Position numbers and translations under genes: made by a program. DNA of 64,000 nucleotides from Cucumis sativus (Eukaryota > Streptophyta > Magnoliopsida > Cucurbitales > Cucurbitaceae): contig NC_026660.2 in assembly GCF_000004075.3 (NCBI RefSeq), positions 25,981,498-26,045,497 of the forward strand, read 5' to 3'. The notes under the pieces were generated by a model. That model saw only the letters and a program-made list of their open reading frames with translations, was not told where the DNA came from and ran no database searches. Below, piece by piece: positions 12,987 to 24,735 of the stretch (within the stretch, counting starts at the first letter, position 1; each line of letters starts with the position of its first letter).

Positions 12987-14700
12987 GTTCTTGGTCAAGA
13001 AAATGGATCTCAGTATCTGTTTTCTTTCTCTTATACAAGATTGTTTATGTCAATCAACAACAAACCCAGAAAGAATATATCCAAGGAAGAAGAAGACAAA
13101 CCAAAGGAGTGGAATGAAAGGCTAAAAATTGACTGGATCTATTATGGTGAAGGAATAAAAGGGATAAGCAAATCTGGGGGTGGTCTTTTTTTTCCTAGTG
13201 TGACCGAATCTTTTCAACGAGCAAAGGAGAAAAAAAGGGGGGGTTTTGGTAATTTAATCAAAGAAACACAAGCCTGAAACTAAAGAAGTTGTAAACAAGA
13301 GATTGCTTCCTCAAGGAGTAACACTTCCCAAGGACCCCGGAGATAGAGGGTCGAATGGGTGTGACATTACTATGAAAACACTCTTAAAACGTATATAATT
13401 CGCAAAGCTGGAGACACCCCCACTTGCTAATACCTGACACCACCGTCCTTTCCCTTATTTGTTTATCCTTCCCTTCTAGATTTTGTCTTCCTTGTTGGTT
13501 CTTTTTTTACTTTTTTCTTTCCTTTCCAATGGGTCAAACACCAAAAATCCTCTCCAATCTGCAGAGTCTCACGACTCAAAATTCCCAGTCCACTGTCTTC
13601 CTCAAGCTTTTCCTCAGTTTCTCCACTTGGATTAGAAAGCTCAACACCTGAAACTGGAAATACAAACATCCATTATAAGTTGAGAATATAGACACAACAC
13701 ACCCAATTTGTTACAAGTGAGGACTGGAACTAAAATTGAGAAGAAGAAATCAAGAGAATCACATGGATCCTTTTATTAAACCCTTATGAAAATTCGTCGA
13801 ATCAAGATATTACACAGGTTCAACGAATGGAAGACACAAAAATAAGAGTTACCAAACAAGTGAGAGCTGAAGAAGCTGAATCGATTTGGAAAATCTCTGG
13901 AAAAGAAAACAAAAGGGGAAATGGGATAGGCTAGAAAGAAGAAATGAAGCAGAGGAAAGCAAAAGGAGGGGTGTAAGTGAAAAAAGAAGGCATAGAGAAA
14001 AAGAGAAGAATACAACAGTAAGAAGATAAAAGTTAAAGAAATGCATGAGTACCTACAAAAGGACGAAAGAGGAGTAAGTGGATTATCAAACACGAAGAAT
14101 CAAATATCGATGGGCACAACAATCAGAAACATTGTTGAGAGAAGCGAGGAGCGATATTGTGAAAGAACCCCACAGGCCACAGAGACAAGAAAGAAAGAAA
14201 AACAGCAAAAAGTAAAGGTAAAGGTAAAGATAAAGGGGAACCCATCAAAGAAATGAGCTGTGCCTCATGTTTGACAGCCACCACAGCTACACAAACACAA
14301 AAGGCCAACCTCAGAATGTTCTCTTTATCTCTTTCACGGCAACCCCTTCACCCTATGAATCAGCACCGCCGCCCCCACCACCGAGGAAACTTTGGAGAAG
14401 GGGAAATTACTCAAAACCCTGAATTGGGTAATGGAAATTGAAATGGGAAATGGGGCTTTTGAGAAGAAGAAGAGAAGAAGAAGAAGAGACCCATGAGGCC
14501 CCCACTGTTTGCTTTTGAAGAAAAAAAATAGCACGCTAATCTGACATCCATAACTTTGTTGCTCCCTTATGTGACTACAATAAGCTGAGTCGCCCCTATC
14601 AGTTTCGTCTTTGTGCGAATATGGTTCATAGAAAGTAAACAACAAAACACTGTTATACCAGAAAACGACCCCTTCCCTTCATTTCTCCTCTTTCATCATC
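12987..14700 (-). promoter_or_regulatory. Leader and promoter region of the NRL gene
   Basis: No protein gene is supported. The part nearest the start codon is the 5' leader. The stretch from about 13,300 to 14,650 has more mixed composition than the surrounding AT-rich DNA and probably holds an upstream untranslated exon, a leader intron and the promoter. Open frames on either strand here are short, mostly Lys/Glu-rich or Phe/Leu-rich, and look non-coding. Confidence 0.4.
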
Positions 14701-17410
14701 TCATCTCTCTCTATTTCCCTCCCTTTTTTTTATACTCTTGTTTTTATTAATCTGTAACACTGAAAAATAAAAAAGGAGGAAAGTAGATTCTTTTTCTTCT
14801 CCTCCTACTTCCTTCTTCATCTTTTTCACTTCATTTTCTTACTTTCCTCTTTCTTTTTCTCAAAAACCAAATATCAAAACTACACAACACTCCTTCATTC
14901 AGTGTGGTTTAATCATAAGTTTCAATTATTTAGGTTTGGATAGGGTGGACTATACTTTTATACTTTTAATTATGTTTCAAACAAGTCCCAAAATCATAAC
15001 TTTTAAAGATGGACTTTTATTTCCTTTATAGGAGAAAAACATTCAGAGAAGCTACTTCAGAAAAAAAAAAAAAAAATCTAACTGGACGTGACATCTTTCA
15101 AAATGGAAGAATCATAATAACTTTTGAAGATATAAACTAAGAAATCGTAAATTTTTGCCAAGTCAATTTAATATATATAATGTCTAATGGAAGGAAATTT
15201 TCATATACTATCATCAATTTTTTTCATACTGCTTCACGTCAACATACTTTTATAAATAAGGTGGAAGATTGTAAGGTCAATAAAGGCAAATTTATAGATA
15301 AACAAAGGAATGATGATAGTAAGGCACTATTAAAAGAATCATTTTTTAAAAAAATGTCAGTTCTTGCAATATTGTAGTAATAAACAATCTTTATTTAATT
15401 AAGCTCCTAAAAGAAAGTGTAGTACTCTTTCATACAGCTTTTGATTAAATACATATATCAGATTCACACATATTGAAATATAACTGCGTCACTCTACTTT
15501 TTCACTCACTTCAAATAAAGTTGTGTTTGAAATGTTGAAAAAACATTTCAAAAAAGTTCTTAAAAAAGAATGTATGTAAAGTAAAGTAAAGTAAAGTAAA
15601 GTGAAAAAAAAGATTATAATTTGTTATAAAAATTAGGTTGGTAAGTTGAAGAGAAAGAATAGAGAGAGAGAGAGGATGGGGAATAGAAAAAAGAAAAGAT
15701 TTGGGGAGGGAATGAAAAAAGGAGTGTTGTGTTATGTTGTGATTGTGAGTCTAAAGACGTTGGGAAGAAGAGCTTTGAAACTGGGTGTGGTGTCGTCATA
15801 CCAAATTGGAGATTCAATGAATCATACACTCCATTGCTTCCCATCATTACCTTTTTATTTAATTATAACGTCTCTGCAAAATCAAATTATGAACCCTATC
15901 TTCTTCTTTTTAGATCATTGAATTTTCACAATCACTCCCTATTATATTTTCTCCTTTACCATTTTCTTCCATTATCTACTTTTTCATTTAGTTTTTGCAT
16001 ATAGTAAATATATATGTGTGTGTGTACTTTTTCTTTTTCTCAAAAGAATATATATGTGTTCGTGTGCTTTTAAGTCTTAAGGAAGTCTCCAATGAAATGA
16101 ATTAACTTCTTTTCCTATATGAATGTTGAGTTAAGTTTATCTTTTGGTATGTTTGAAACATAATGTTTCCATTTTAATTACTTTCAAATATCAGGGGTTA
16201 CAGTTTTAGTCTTGAATAAAATTTCTTTATATATAATTATTATTGCAAAAATTTTCATATGGATTTTAAAATTATAAATCATATAAATACAATATGAAAT
16301 TGATAATCTTTTTGGTAAATTTAAAGAAATTTACCTTTTGTTTTGTTAGAATCAGTATGTGAATTAGCCGAAACCTAACAAAGAAAACTAAACGTTTAGA
16401 ATCCAAATGACCAAATTTTATTTATTTATTCTTGTTTTTTATAGTTTTGTTTTTTTCCCAAGAAAATACCTTTTTTTTTTCTTTTTGAATTTATCAGTCT
16501 CAGCATAATGTTAAATTTGATTATCTCAATCTGTCTCTGAGAATCAAACCCCCACTTGCATCCAAATATATATATAAAGAAGTCTGTTTTTTGTTTTTCC
16601 CATCAGATATTGCACATGGAAGAAGGCATATTATTTAGGATCCATGCAGAATATATATAGCAAACTTTTTTTATGAAAAAAAAAAACAACATGAAAATTT
16701 AAAATTGATCTTGATGGAGATTATGAGATTTAATTAAGCGTGATTTAAAAAAGATTTGGTATATGATCTGAATTACAAACTACAATAAATTCATTGTCAC
16801 ATTTGAAAAATTAAGAAAAGAAATAATATATAAGGGTGTGGTTGGTGTTAATCTGGACATTTAGAATCTCAATAAAAATTGGTCACATAAATTTAGAAGA
16901 TAATATACCAACTTGAAGACATATTTTGTCATGCTTAGCTTAAACCAAAATCATGTGCCCCTTAGCCCATTATCATGTGATTATTTCTCCCTCAGAATTC
17001 AGTGTGCTTTACTGAGAAGTTTGAAGATTTCTCTTTAAATTAGTGTTCACTTTAAATATATATATACAAAAGAAGAGACTAATAAAATTATGATGAAATA
17101 GCAAAGTGGATATGTAAAGGCAACCACTACTAAAGAAAAAAAAAAAAGGAAGAAGAAGAAGAGTAATATATTGGTGTTAGAAAAGGTGAGATTTAAAAGC
17201 TGGTAGTGTGTGTGTTTTGTGCATATATTTTTTTGATTGAAAGCTGAAATTGAGATTCACAAATGGTGGCTTTATTAATTTGTGTTTTCTGATACCTCAA
17301 AACCCAAAATAAAGCCTGAATTCGAGCAACAAAAAAAGAAAAGAACAACTCACAGAAACACTTACAAAAACTCCCATCATCCTCAAAAAGTGAGTGTTCA
17401 AATAACAAAA

Positions 17411-17446
<36 letters not shown>

Positions 17447-20400
17447 GGATATCAATAAGAATCATCATTCCAACCCACATGCTCTACACATTCCCAAATT
17501 CATCTCTTTCTTCATTTCTTTTCCTATACCCTAAACCCTAACTCATCCTCATCTAATAATAATGAATCTCTCAAACTCAATTCCTTTTTCGTCATTTTAG
17601 TTTATATGTAACCCTACATTTTACATTATTTTGAGATGACATTCATGTACGTTACTGATTGTTTTGCCTTTTTAGACGTGTTGTACTAAAATTATTTTTA
17701 AAAAAAAAAAAAAGTTTGACTATATTGTGTTAGAATACCTAAAGTTATTGTTGGGTAATCAATTCATTATCATAACTCAACGTGGGCGTTTTGATTTATA
17801 TCATTATTGATTTCAAGATGAAAAATACATGATGTTTGTTAGATGATGTTTAATGAAATTAGCTTCATCCATCATTTAAAGCTTTTGAATCTATGAAATA
17901 TTTGATCCAATAAAAAAAATGGTAGATGCAAAAGATGTATCATCTTGTAGAAACGTGTTGAGAACCATACAATATATGAAATATGATATCGAATAAGGTT
18001 AATTGAAAATGGGTATTGTGTTACATCGAGTATTAAAAAAGATGTTGGTAGAAAGGATATATTTTATTGGGGGAAAAGATGGTCCAATGTAGGAGATGAG
18101 TGGTGAATAGATTAGGTTGTCTTTTAGAAAAAGTGGGGTTAAAATTGATGAGCTTTTTGTAAGGGTGGGGAAAGTATATATATATGAATTAGGAGAATCA
18201 CATCAACATTGATGCATGGTGTGGTTCTTTATATATATTTATTATTCTCCCCAACGGCACACAATAATCTCATTTCCAATCTCTTTATAGTTTTAATTAA
18301 TGGAGAGGTGCCATGTCTAGCAGACTAGCACAGGTAATCAGAATGAGATTACCTTTTGTCCAATGGCTTCTTGGGTTTATAGCCTAATCCCCCTCTTCCC
18401 TTCATTCACATTCTGCTCACCATGCTTCATATATTACTTATGAGCTATAACCACTATAAAAGAAGGTTCTACATTTTGCCCATAATTGTCTCTCAATTTG
18501 ATTGGTATACCAATTTAGTTGAGGGAAAGGTATAATGTGTTTGAGAAACTAATATGGAATTTTACTAGTTTTGGTGTATTACTATAGTAGTGAAAGGTCT
18601 TCCCAATAAATTTATGGAGTTTAGTTGATGCATGAACTTGAGTTATTAAAAGTACAATTCTCTTGGATTAATATACTAGAAATCGACAATCTTTCCACTG
18701 AACATGTTGATCTCAAATCACCAGATTGTTTAAAAGCTGATGTAATCGTGATTAATGTTTTTTTTTTCTTTTGCAAAGGATGGGGTTGATTTGATTTTTC
18801 CTCTAAATGGGTTATATAGTGGAATTTTCTTCTTTTCGATTATGGTCACAAGGAGAGAAAAATGGGAAAATATTTTTTTTAAAATGTGGAAATAAAGTTG
18901 TGATCCAAGTCAACTCCGACTAAGTTATATAGTCTAGTTTAGTGTAATTAAAAAAGATTAATACGAATGAAAAAGCTTAGGACAGAGAGAAGATGTGGGT
19001 GTATTAATAAATAAATAAAAAGTTAAATATATATATATTAAAAAGGAGGGGTTTTTGGGAAAAAGACGTGGGAATTAGATTGGATGGGATGGGCAATTAT
19101 TAATATTTAAAAACAACAAAGCACAAAAATGCAAAACATGCGTCTCTTTCTCTCTTCTCTTCCTTTCTCACTCCCTTCTTTTTCAACTTTTCATCATGCC
19201 CCCCCTTCCCCTTTTCCCTTTCCCCCTTTCCTCTTTTCCTCTTCATTATTGCATATTCCTCCTTTTTCTTTTCTCTCTTTCTCGTTTTCTTTTTTCTTTT
19301 TAGTCCTTTCTTCAATCTGGCCCAATCCCCATTCCTTATACAAGCCCAAAACTAACTGACCACGGCCCAACCATCTGTGACATTAACCCATTTCCAAACT
19401 TGGGTTCTGGTTGGATTCACAGCAGCGTCATACCAAAATGGTTTGATGCCTTAATATGGAAAATCTATTAAGATGGGAAATGGGAGCAATCGCGATTGTG
19501 AAATTTATAGTCTCTATCTATTTTGTTTATTGTACTCAAATATTAATAATAATAGCAATCATTTTAGTGTCTCTATCTCGTATCATTAAAACCGTAAATG
19601 AATCGTAAGCACAACAAATATCTATACACTTTAATTTTGTTATTTATCTTGCTAATCACGAGTAAAATTAGGTCGGGCATAGATGACACATTAAAGAGTA
19701 AGTTCTAGTTAAGCAATTGCATTGATCTCAACCCAACTTAAAATGAGATCATACGTCCAAATGAAAATACAACTTTACCAAACAAAAATGCACTGTACAT
19801 ATCTTCAAATCTACATATTTACTGATTTAAAAAAATGAAATTGGAATAGATGTCATAATTTACAATCAATCTGTGATCTAAGTTTCTAACACACTATTAA
19901 AAAAAACTAAACAATACTCTTTTTTGGATCTACATGCTACAATTCTGAGAATTTGGATGTTCAACGATTTGATAAAACGTTTTTTTATATATATATAATA
20001 AGTGGCTTGTTGTTGTTTGAGAAAATAAACAAACAAATAAGAAAACTGGCACGTTCTTCCACTACATGGTATTGGAATACGTCATTTGCAACTTCAATTT
20101 TGATGAGGTTACTAACACGCCACGTGGCATTCGTAGATACAAGTGTGCATAAAAAAGTACCAATTTCAATTTTGCTTCTTCGCATCTTTATATTCTAAAG
20201 TTTTAACTCTTCCTTTTTTTTCTTTTTTTTTTTTGAAATGTGCTAACCCCTAAAACCACAAAGAATGAAACGTGCAAGACTTCCTAATTTTCCTTTCTTG
20301 TTTAAAAATAATATCTAATGCCCTTCTAAAAGTTTTCGTTTTAATTAAATAACAAACAATATATATATTTGTAATGAAGTGTGTGGAAAAAACCATTATT

Positions 20401-20737
20401 ATTGTTATTATTGTTATTACATCACAATAATGGTGGAATTATGAGAAGTAGCATGCCATGTTTTCATCCAATAGATGGTTGGATCTTCTATTGTGTTTAA
20501 TTTTGTATGATATAAAAACTTTCCAATTAAATTAAGATGAAAAATCATATGTAGATTATTAGATCAATTTTTAAAAAATAAAATAAAATAATTGATGTGT
20601 GTAGTGTCTCAATTATTTATAATTTATCTTCAGGGCCTTTAAAAAAATCAATAATTAATTACGAGCGTTAAAGCTTTTTGGACATAGCAGTTCGGATTTC
20701 TGAATTCTTGCAAAAACAAACCGTAATTATTTTCGTC
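14701..20737. other. AT-rich gene-free interval
   Basis: About 6 kb with no convincing gene. It contains GTAAA pentamers at about 15,576-15,602, an (AT)n run at 17415-17442, a C/T-rich tract at about 19,140-19,310, and a small perfect hairpin at 18332-18354 in a less AT-biased patch. The last part is the promoter of the formin-like gene. No TATA box, transposon ends or RNA gene could be assigned with confidence. Confidence 0.6.
17415..17442. repeat. (AT)14 microsatellite
   Basis: Uninterrupted alternating AT, seen directly. Confidence 0.95.
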
Positions 20738-21586
20738 ATGAAAATTTCTTTTCTCATCTTCATTCTCAGTTTAGATTTCTTCGTTGTTCTCAATCATCTT
20801 CGCGTCAATGGCGATAGTTGGAGAAGAAGTTTGCACCAGCCATTGGATCCTGCCACATTCTCATCGCCACCCTCTCCTCCTCCTCCTCCTCCGCCGCCGC
20901 CGCCTCTTGAGTCTGCACATTCCGACCAGCCTACGCCTGCCCCTTCCAATGTCTCTCTGCCTAATCTACCCTCGTCTGGACAACAATCTTTTAAACCAAT
21001 TAAAACTTTGGGGATTGTATGCTCTGTTGCGATTGTGACTCTGGGAATGCTATCGGCGCTTGCCTTCTTTCTATATCGGCAGCGGATTAAGTACCGATAC
21101 AAGTCTCGTATGCTCGTCGAGAAGGAGCGTTCTCTGAGTTTTCGGCATGATTCTGGTATCCCACCGTCAAGTTTCTTGAATTACGGAACCATGGAACGGA
21201 GGCCGGGCTCGATCGTCGAGCGGAAGGGTGGGAAGGGAGAAGACGGATCCTCGCCGGATCGGCGGGTGGATTCTGTTAAAAAATTGGATTTCCACCTTCT
21301 TAGCCCGGAGTTGCAGCCACTGCCTCCTCTCTCGCAAAATCAGATCGTAAATCCATCATTTGAGACGCCATTGTCTGATGATGAGAGCCGAGAAACAGTG
21401 TTTCACACGCCGGAGTGGGCGGCGGCGGTTCCCTACAGCGGTGGTAAAAGAGAATCTCGCAACAACTCGCTCAGTGTTAAACCCAAAGAAGGAACTTCTC
21501 CTCTACCTTATTTAGAGGATTCGTTGATAAAACAGGATCATCGACGGCCGGCAGCGTCTCCGCCGCCACATCCGACAACAACGTAA
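20738..21586 (+). CDS. Formin-like (group I) N-terminal protein lacking FH2
   Basis: One intronless frame of 282 residues. The chosen Met (20738) begins a classic signal peptide (MKISFLIFILSLDFF, about residues 1-25). An in-frame Met 20 codons upstream would bury it. Order of parts: signal peptide; RRSLHQPLDP, like the RRxLHQP found just after the signal peptide in group I formins; a Pro run at about residues 44-56; a Ser/Pro/Thr-rich ectodomain; one transmembrane helix at about 91-113; a basic stop-transfer (YRQRIKYRYKSR); and a cytosolic tail with SPELQPLPPL (about 189-198), a motif seen before the FH1 part of group I formins. A stop codon ends the frame at 21586, and the downstream DNA belongs to the neighbouring minus-strand gene. 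No FH2 domain exists here, so actin nucleation is not expected. It could be a truncated formin paralogue or a distinct family of wall-membrane linkers. Confidence 0.75.
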   Translation: MKISFLIFILSLDFFVVLNHLRVNGDSWRRSLHQPLDPATFSSPPSPPPPPPPPPPLESAHSDQPTPAPSNVSLPNLPSSGQQSFKPIKTLGIVCSVAIVTLGMLSALAFFLYRQRIKYRYKSRMLVEKERSLSFRHDSGIPPSSFLNYGTMERRPGSIVERKGGKGEDGSSPDRRVDSVKKLDFHLLSPELQPLPPLSQNQIVNPSFETPLSDDESRETVFHTPEWAAAVPYSGGKRESRNNSLSVKPKEGTSPLPYLEDSLIKQDHRRPAASPPPHPTTT

Positions 21587-21827
21587 TAATTTCTTCAGGA
21601 TCCGAAGATTTTTATATTCTTGAAAGAAAACGTGGTTGTTTGTTTCTTCAGTGTTATTTTGGTTGAGAAAAAATGGAATCGCGAGCTCATTTTGCTTAGT
21701 TTTATGAAGAAAATTTTGATTTCATTTCTTGATCTGTGATGTACACAAAGAATACAAATTGAGCAATCAAGAGAACAAAAAATTTACAGATTGAATTTGA
21801 TTATACAAAAAAAAATGCAGGCTCTCA

Positions 21828-23780
21828 TTATATAGTTTCTGTCGTCAAAAAAAATGGTGTTCTTGCTACTCCTTTCGTCCTTAGAATCTTTTTTACTAAC
21901 AATTTCCATTTCATTTCATCTTTCCTGCCCTGTTTCTTACTTCTGTCCTTGAAATTCCTGAAATCACAGAACTTTCTCATTAGATGGTCCTTAAATTGAT
22001 CAACGAAAGCTTAAAAGCAAAGAAAGGATGTTGATATAAATTACCTGCACATAGGAACTCTACAGAGATTAGAATCAGCACAAAGATGAGAGTGCAACTC
22101 CAAGAGTTGCCACATTCTCTTGCATTGGGTACAACCACCAGGGGCTCTTAATTTGCAGCCTGCAAAGTGGCGGATAAGCAATTCCAGCCCCTTGCATGCT
22201 GCATATTTACACGGCGGCTGGTTCACCTTGAAATCTTTGTCGTGTGGGCCGATTGTGCGACAACCATCTCTGCATATATGAACAAGAGTCTCCATTGCTT
22301 CAAATAGTTCCAAATAGATCTTCCTTTCATTCATTTTCTTCACTCTTTTCTTTTGCCTCTGAAAGTAAAAATTGAAAGGTCAGTTTAGAGAAAAACCAGC
22401 TCTTTGATGAATCAGACACCGTTTAATACAAAGACAAGAACAAAGAGAGAGGTGTTACATTGTCTTCGTCGATCACTGATCCAAGAAGCTCTTTTTCGAG
22501 TACTGGGTGGCTTTGCTGCATTGCTTGCCATGCTTCGGATGAAGAAACAGCTTTGAAGTTCTTTAGGATCATACGATGGCAAAGAAGGCTGAGACGGGGA
22601 GCATCACACAGTAATGCAAGTTGAAAAACATCAACTACGTTTTCAAGTGTCAACAAGCCGCGACCCAGTTGCCTCTCGCACTCCCTCTTCAACTGGGGAA
22701 CCACATATACATGTGACAGCATCAGCAGAGGCAAAACAAATTCCTCCATTTCTTCTTTCTCGTATCTGAAATTACACATAGTTATAGATCAGAAAACGCA
22801 ACCACGTTCATATGTCCTAGTCCTAACATATGACGCAGAGGATTATAGTACATGACATCCAACTTCCAGTGGCGAGAAAAAACACAAACTAAGGAACGAA
22901 GATCGACAAGTTAATTGATGGAAACTAACAATTTCACTAAATGAAAATAAACCGGCAAACTCATATTTTCTTCCTACAGTAGCTTCTAACATGTTTATTA
23001 AATCGTTAGATCTAAATAGAAACCCTGGTAGGAAATTATTTGCAAAATCGATGCAATTCAAAATTTTATTTCTAGTAGTCTGATTAAGAGGCTTTGAAGA
23101 CTGAAATCAATGATCAAATCACAAAACAGAAGAAGAGAAACATTTACCTGCAAGAGTACAGATATCTAATGAATACTTTAACAGCATCAGGTGGAACTCC
23201 ATGGATCGATATTGAACGTTTCCTGCCAGACTTTTTGGATTGCTTAAACATGCCTTTTAGCACAGGAGAAGCCATACCCTGCAGGTAAATTACAAAAGAG
23301 TAATCGAATCACTAACTGAAGTAGGATATATTATGGGACCTTCATACATTTTAGTCAGAAAATGCAAAATTTGACACTATTAATCTTATTAGAAATGGAT
23401 TTATCTTCAACCTAAATATCATTTAGAACATATTCCATTGAATAAGAAATCACAATTGCAGGAGACTCTCCTTTGGGCTATAAACGAAATTGTGGGACTA
23501 AACAACTTACAAGGATATAAGCATGGGCATATATAATGCCACCATGATCCGTATGAATATAAACATCAGCTCCATAGGCTTCGTCAAAGAGGCCGTCCCA
23601 GAGGTCTCTTGTCGCAGTGGAGACGCAGCTATATCCCCTTTCCAAAGATTCCCTTGAAAACGGACTCTTTTGAAAACGATTAGTGATTGCAGATTTAGGC
23701 AATGGAGGTGGCAGTGGGATGGTGTTTGATTTGGCTTGGATTGGGATTAAATCCATACAAATATTTTCTGTATTCTCCAT
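21828..23780 (-). CDS. BTB and TAZ domain protein (BT family)
   Basis: Five exons on the minus strand: 23511-23780, 23148-23278, 22459-22765, 22045-22358 and 21828-21957. They join in frame to 383 residues, close to Arabidopsis BT3/BT4. The BTB fold spans about residues 65-190 ([19 protein letters not shown], then [17 protein letters not shown]). A BACK-like helical part follows ([19 protein letters not shown]). The TAZ zinc finger at about 250-340 keeps the Cys/His spacing ([50 protein letters not shown]). The tail [15 protein letters not shown] is the basic amphipathic segment that binds calmodulin in this family. BT proteins are CUL3 adaptors and nuclear regulators in gametophyte development and hormone and nutrient responses. 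The short final exon carries the tail. Start: upstream Met codons in this frame probably lie in a leader intron. Confidence 0.93.
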
Positions 23781-24500
23781 GTACTTACTTCCAAAAACTC
23801 TAGAAAACCTGTGAGTTTGCAAATTTAAATAGAACAATCAATACATATTGAACTGTAGGTAAATGGGTATTATCATTGAAATTTTGCAGTGATCATGATG
23901 ATGCCAATCAAATTAAAACCCCAACCCGCTAAGCAAGAATTTAGACTGAAATAACACCCTCGAATACCTCGATCTCTAACAAAGAAACAAGCAATCACAC
24001 TTTCGACAAGATAAGGTTCTTTCAATCTTATACATATTTTAGTAAAAATTGATGGTAGCTCAAAACAATTGAAAAGAATATTCTCGATCTACACACACCT
24101 GGAAATGACAAACAATATCGAATAAAAGAAGCTGAAAGTGTACAATATTCAAATTCAGGACGATTGAGAAATCAAGCTATCTATACACGGAAAAAAAGAA
24201 CAAGGCTATCTCTATCTGTCTCTTGTTAAGACAATCCAATAAATTCTCATCTGGCATTAAAATACAAAATAAAAAATTACATAATAACTCCAAAAAATTA
24301 ACATTCCCAAAATGAGAATTGAAAACCAAAACGTAAGACAGATTCATATATTGTACAAAATTAACTTGAAAACATGAAGAAAAAAAAAAGAGATAACGCA
24401 AAGATATTGCTGACCTTCCGAAATAGCGTGGGTAAAGAAAAGAAAATGGCGTCCGCGGATAGGCGTGTAGAGAAAACCCAGAACGTTGAAAGAGAGAGAG
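23781..24500 (-). other. Probable leader exon(s) and leader intron of the BT gene
   Basis: Read on the minus strand, a good acceptor (CTCACAG) ends at 23809, leaving a 28-nt leader before the ATG at 23780. A possible donor (AAG followed by GTCAGC) lies near 24,410 in a less AT-biased segment that looks like a first leader exon. A 5' UTR intron of about 600 bp would explain why the frame upstream of 23780 gives no conserved residues. This is inferred from splice motifs only. Confidence 0.4.
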
Positions 24501-24650
24501 AGAGAGATGGCTGGAGAGAGGAATTAGGATTTTATATGTAATCTCAAAATGTTGGACGCGGTTACGAAATTTACTAAATTTTAAATAAGGTGGAAAAAAT
24601 AATCATTTAAAAAGGAAAAAGGTGGGAGAAAATGATTAGACGGAGAGCAT

Positions 24651-24735
24651 ACGTGGAGATTCGGGGATGAGAATGAAAATGGAAATGACGTGGAAATACT
24701 CTCATTCGGATAATCGCTGATACAGATCCACGTCG
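24651..24735. promoter_or_regulatory. Cluster of three ACGT-core (G-box/ABRE-like) elements upstream of the BT gene
   Basis: ACGTGG occurs at 24651-24656, TGACGTGG at 24686-24693 and CCACGTCG at 24728-24735. All have the ACGT core with flanks typical of bZIP sites (ABRE-like). They lie in the probable promoter of the BTB-TAZ gene. Confidence 0.5.

Noticed and set aside
15646..16004. Two overlapping 91-codon frames
   Set aside because: No known motif, no matching splice sites or promoter, and composition like the surrounding intergenic DNA.
19129..19359. Open frames on both strands in a C/T-rich tract
   Set aside because: Both translations are low-complexity (Phe/Ser/Pro or Lys/Glu/Arg) and arise from the pyrimidine bias alone.
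20678..20737. Upstream in-frame Met for the formin-like gene
   Set aside because: It would place 20 residues before a clean signal peptide; the Met at 20738 fits a secreted protein better.
23781..23837. Upstream in-frame Met for the BTB-TAZ protein
   Set aside because: A good splice acceptor lies between the two Met codons, and the extra residues look non-coding.
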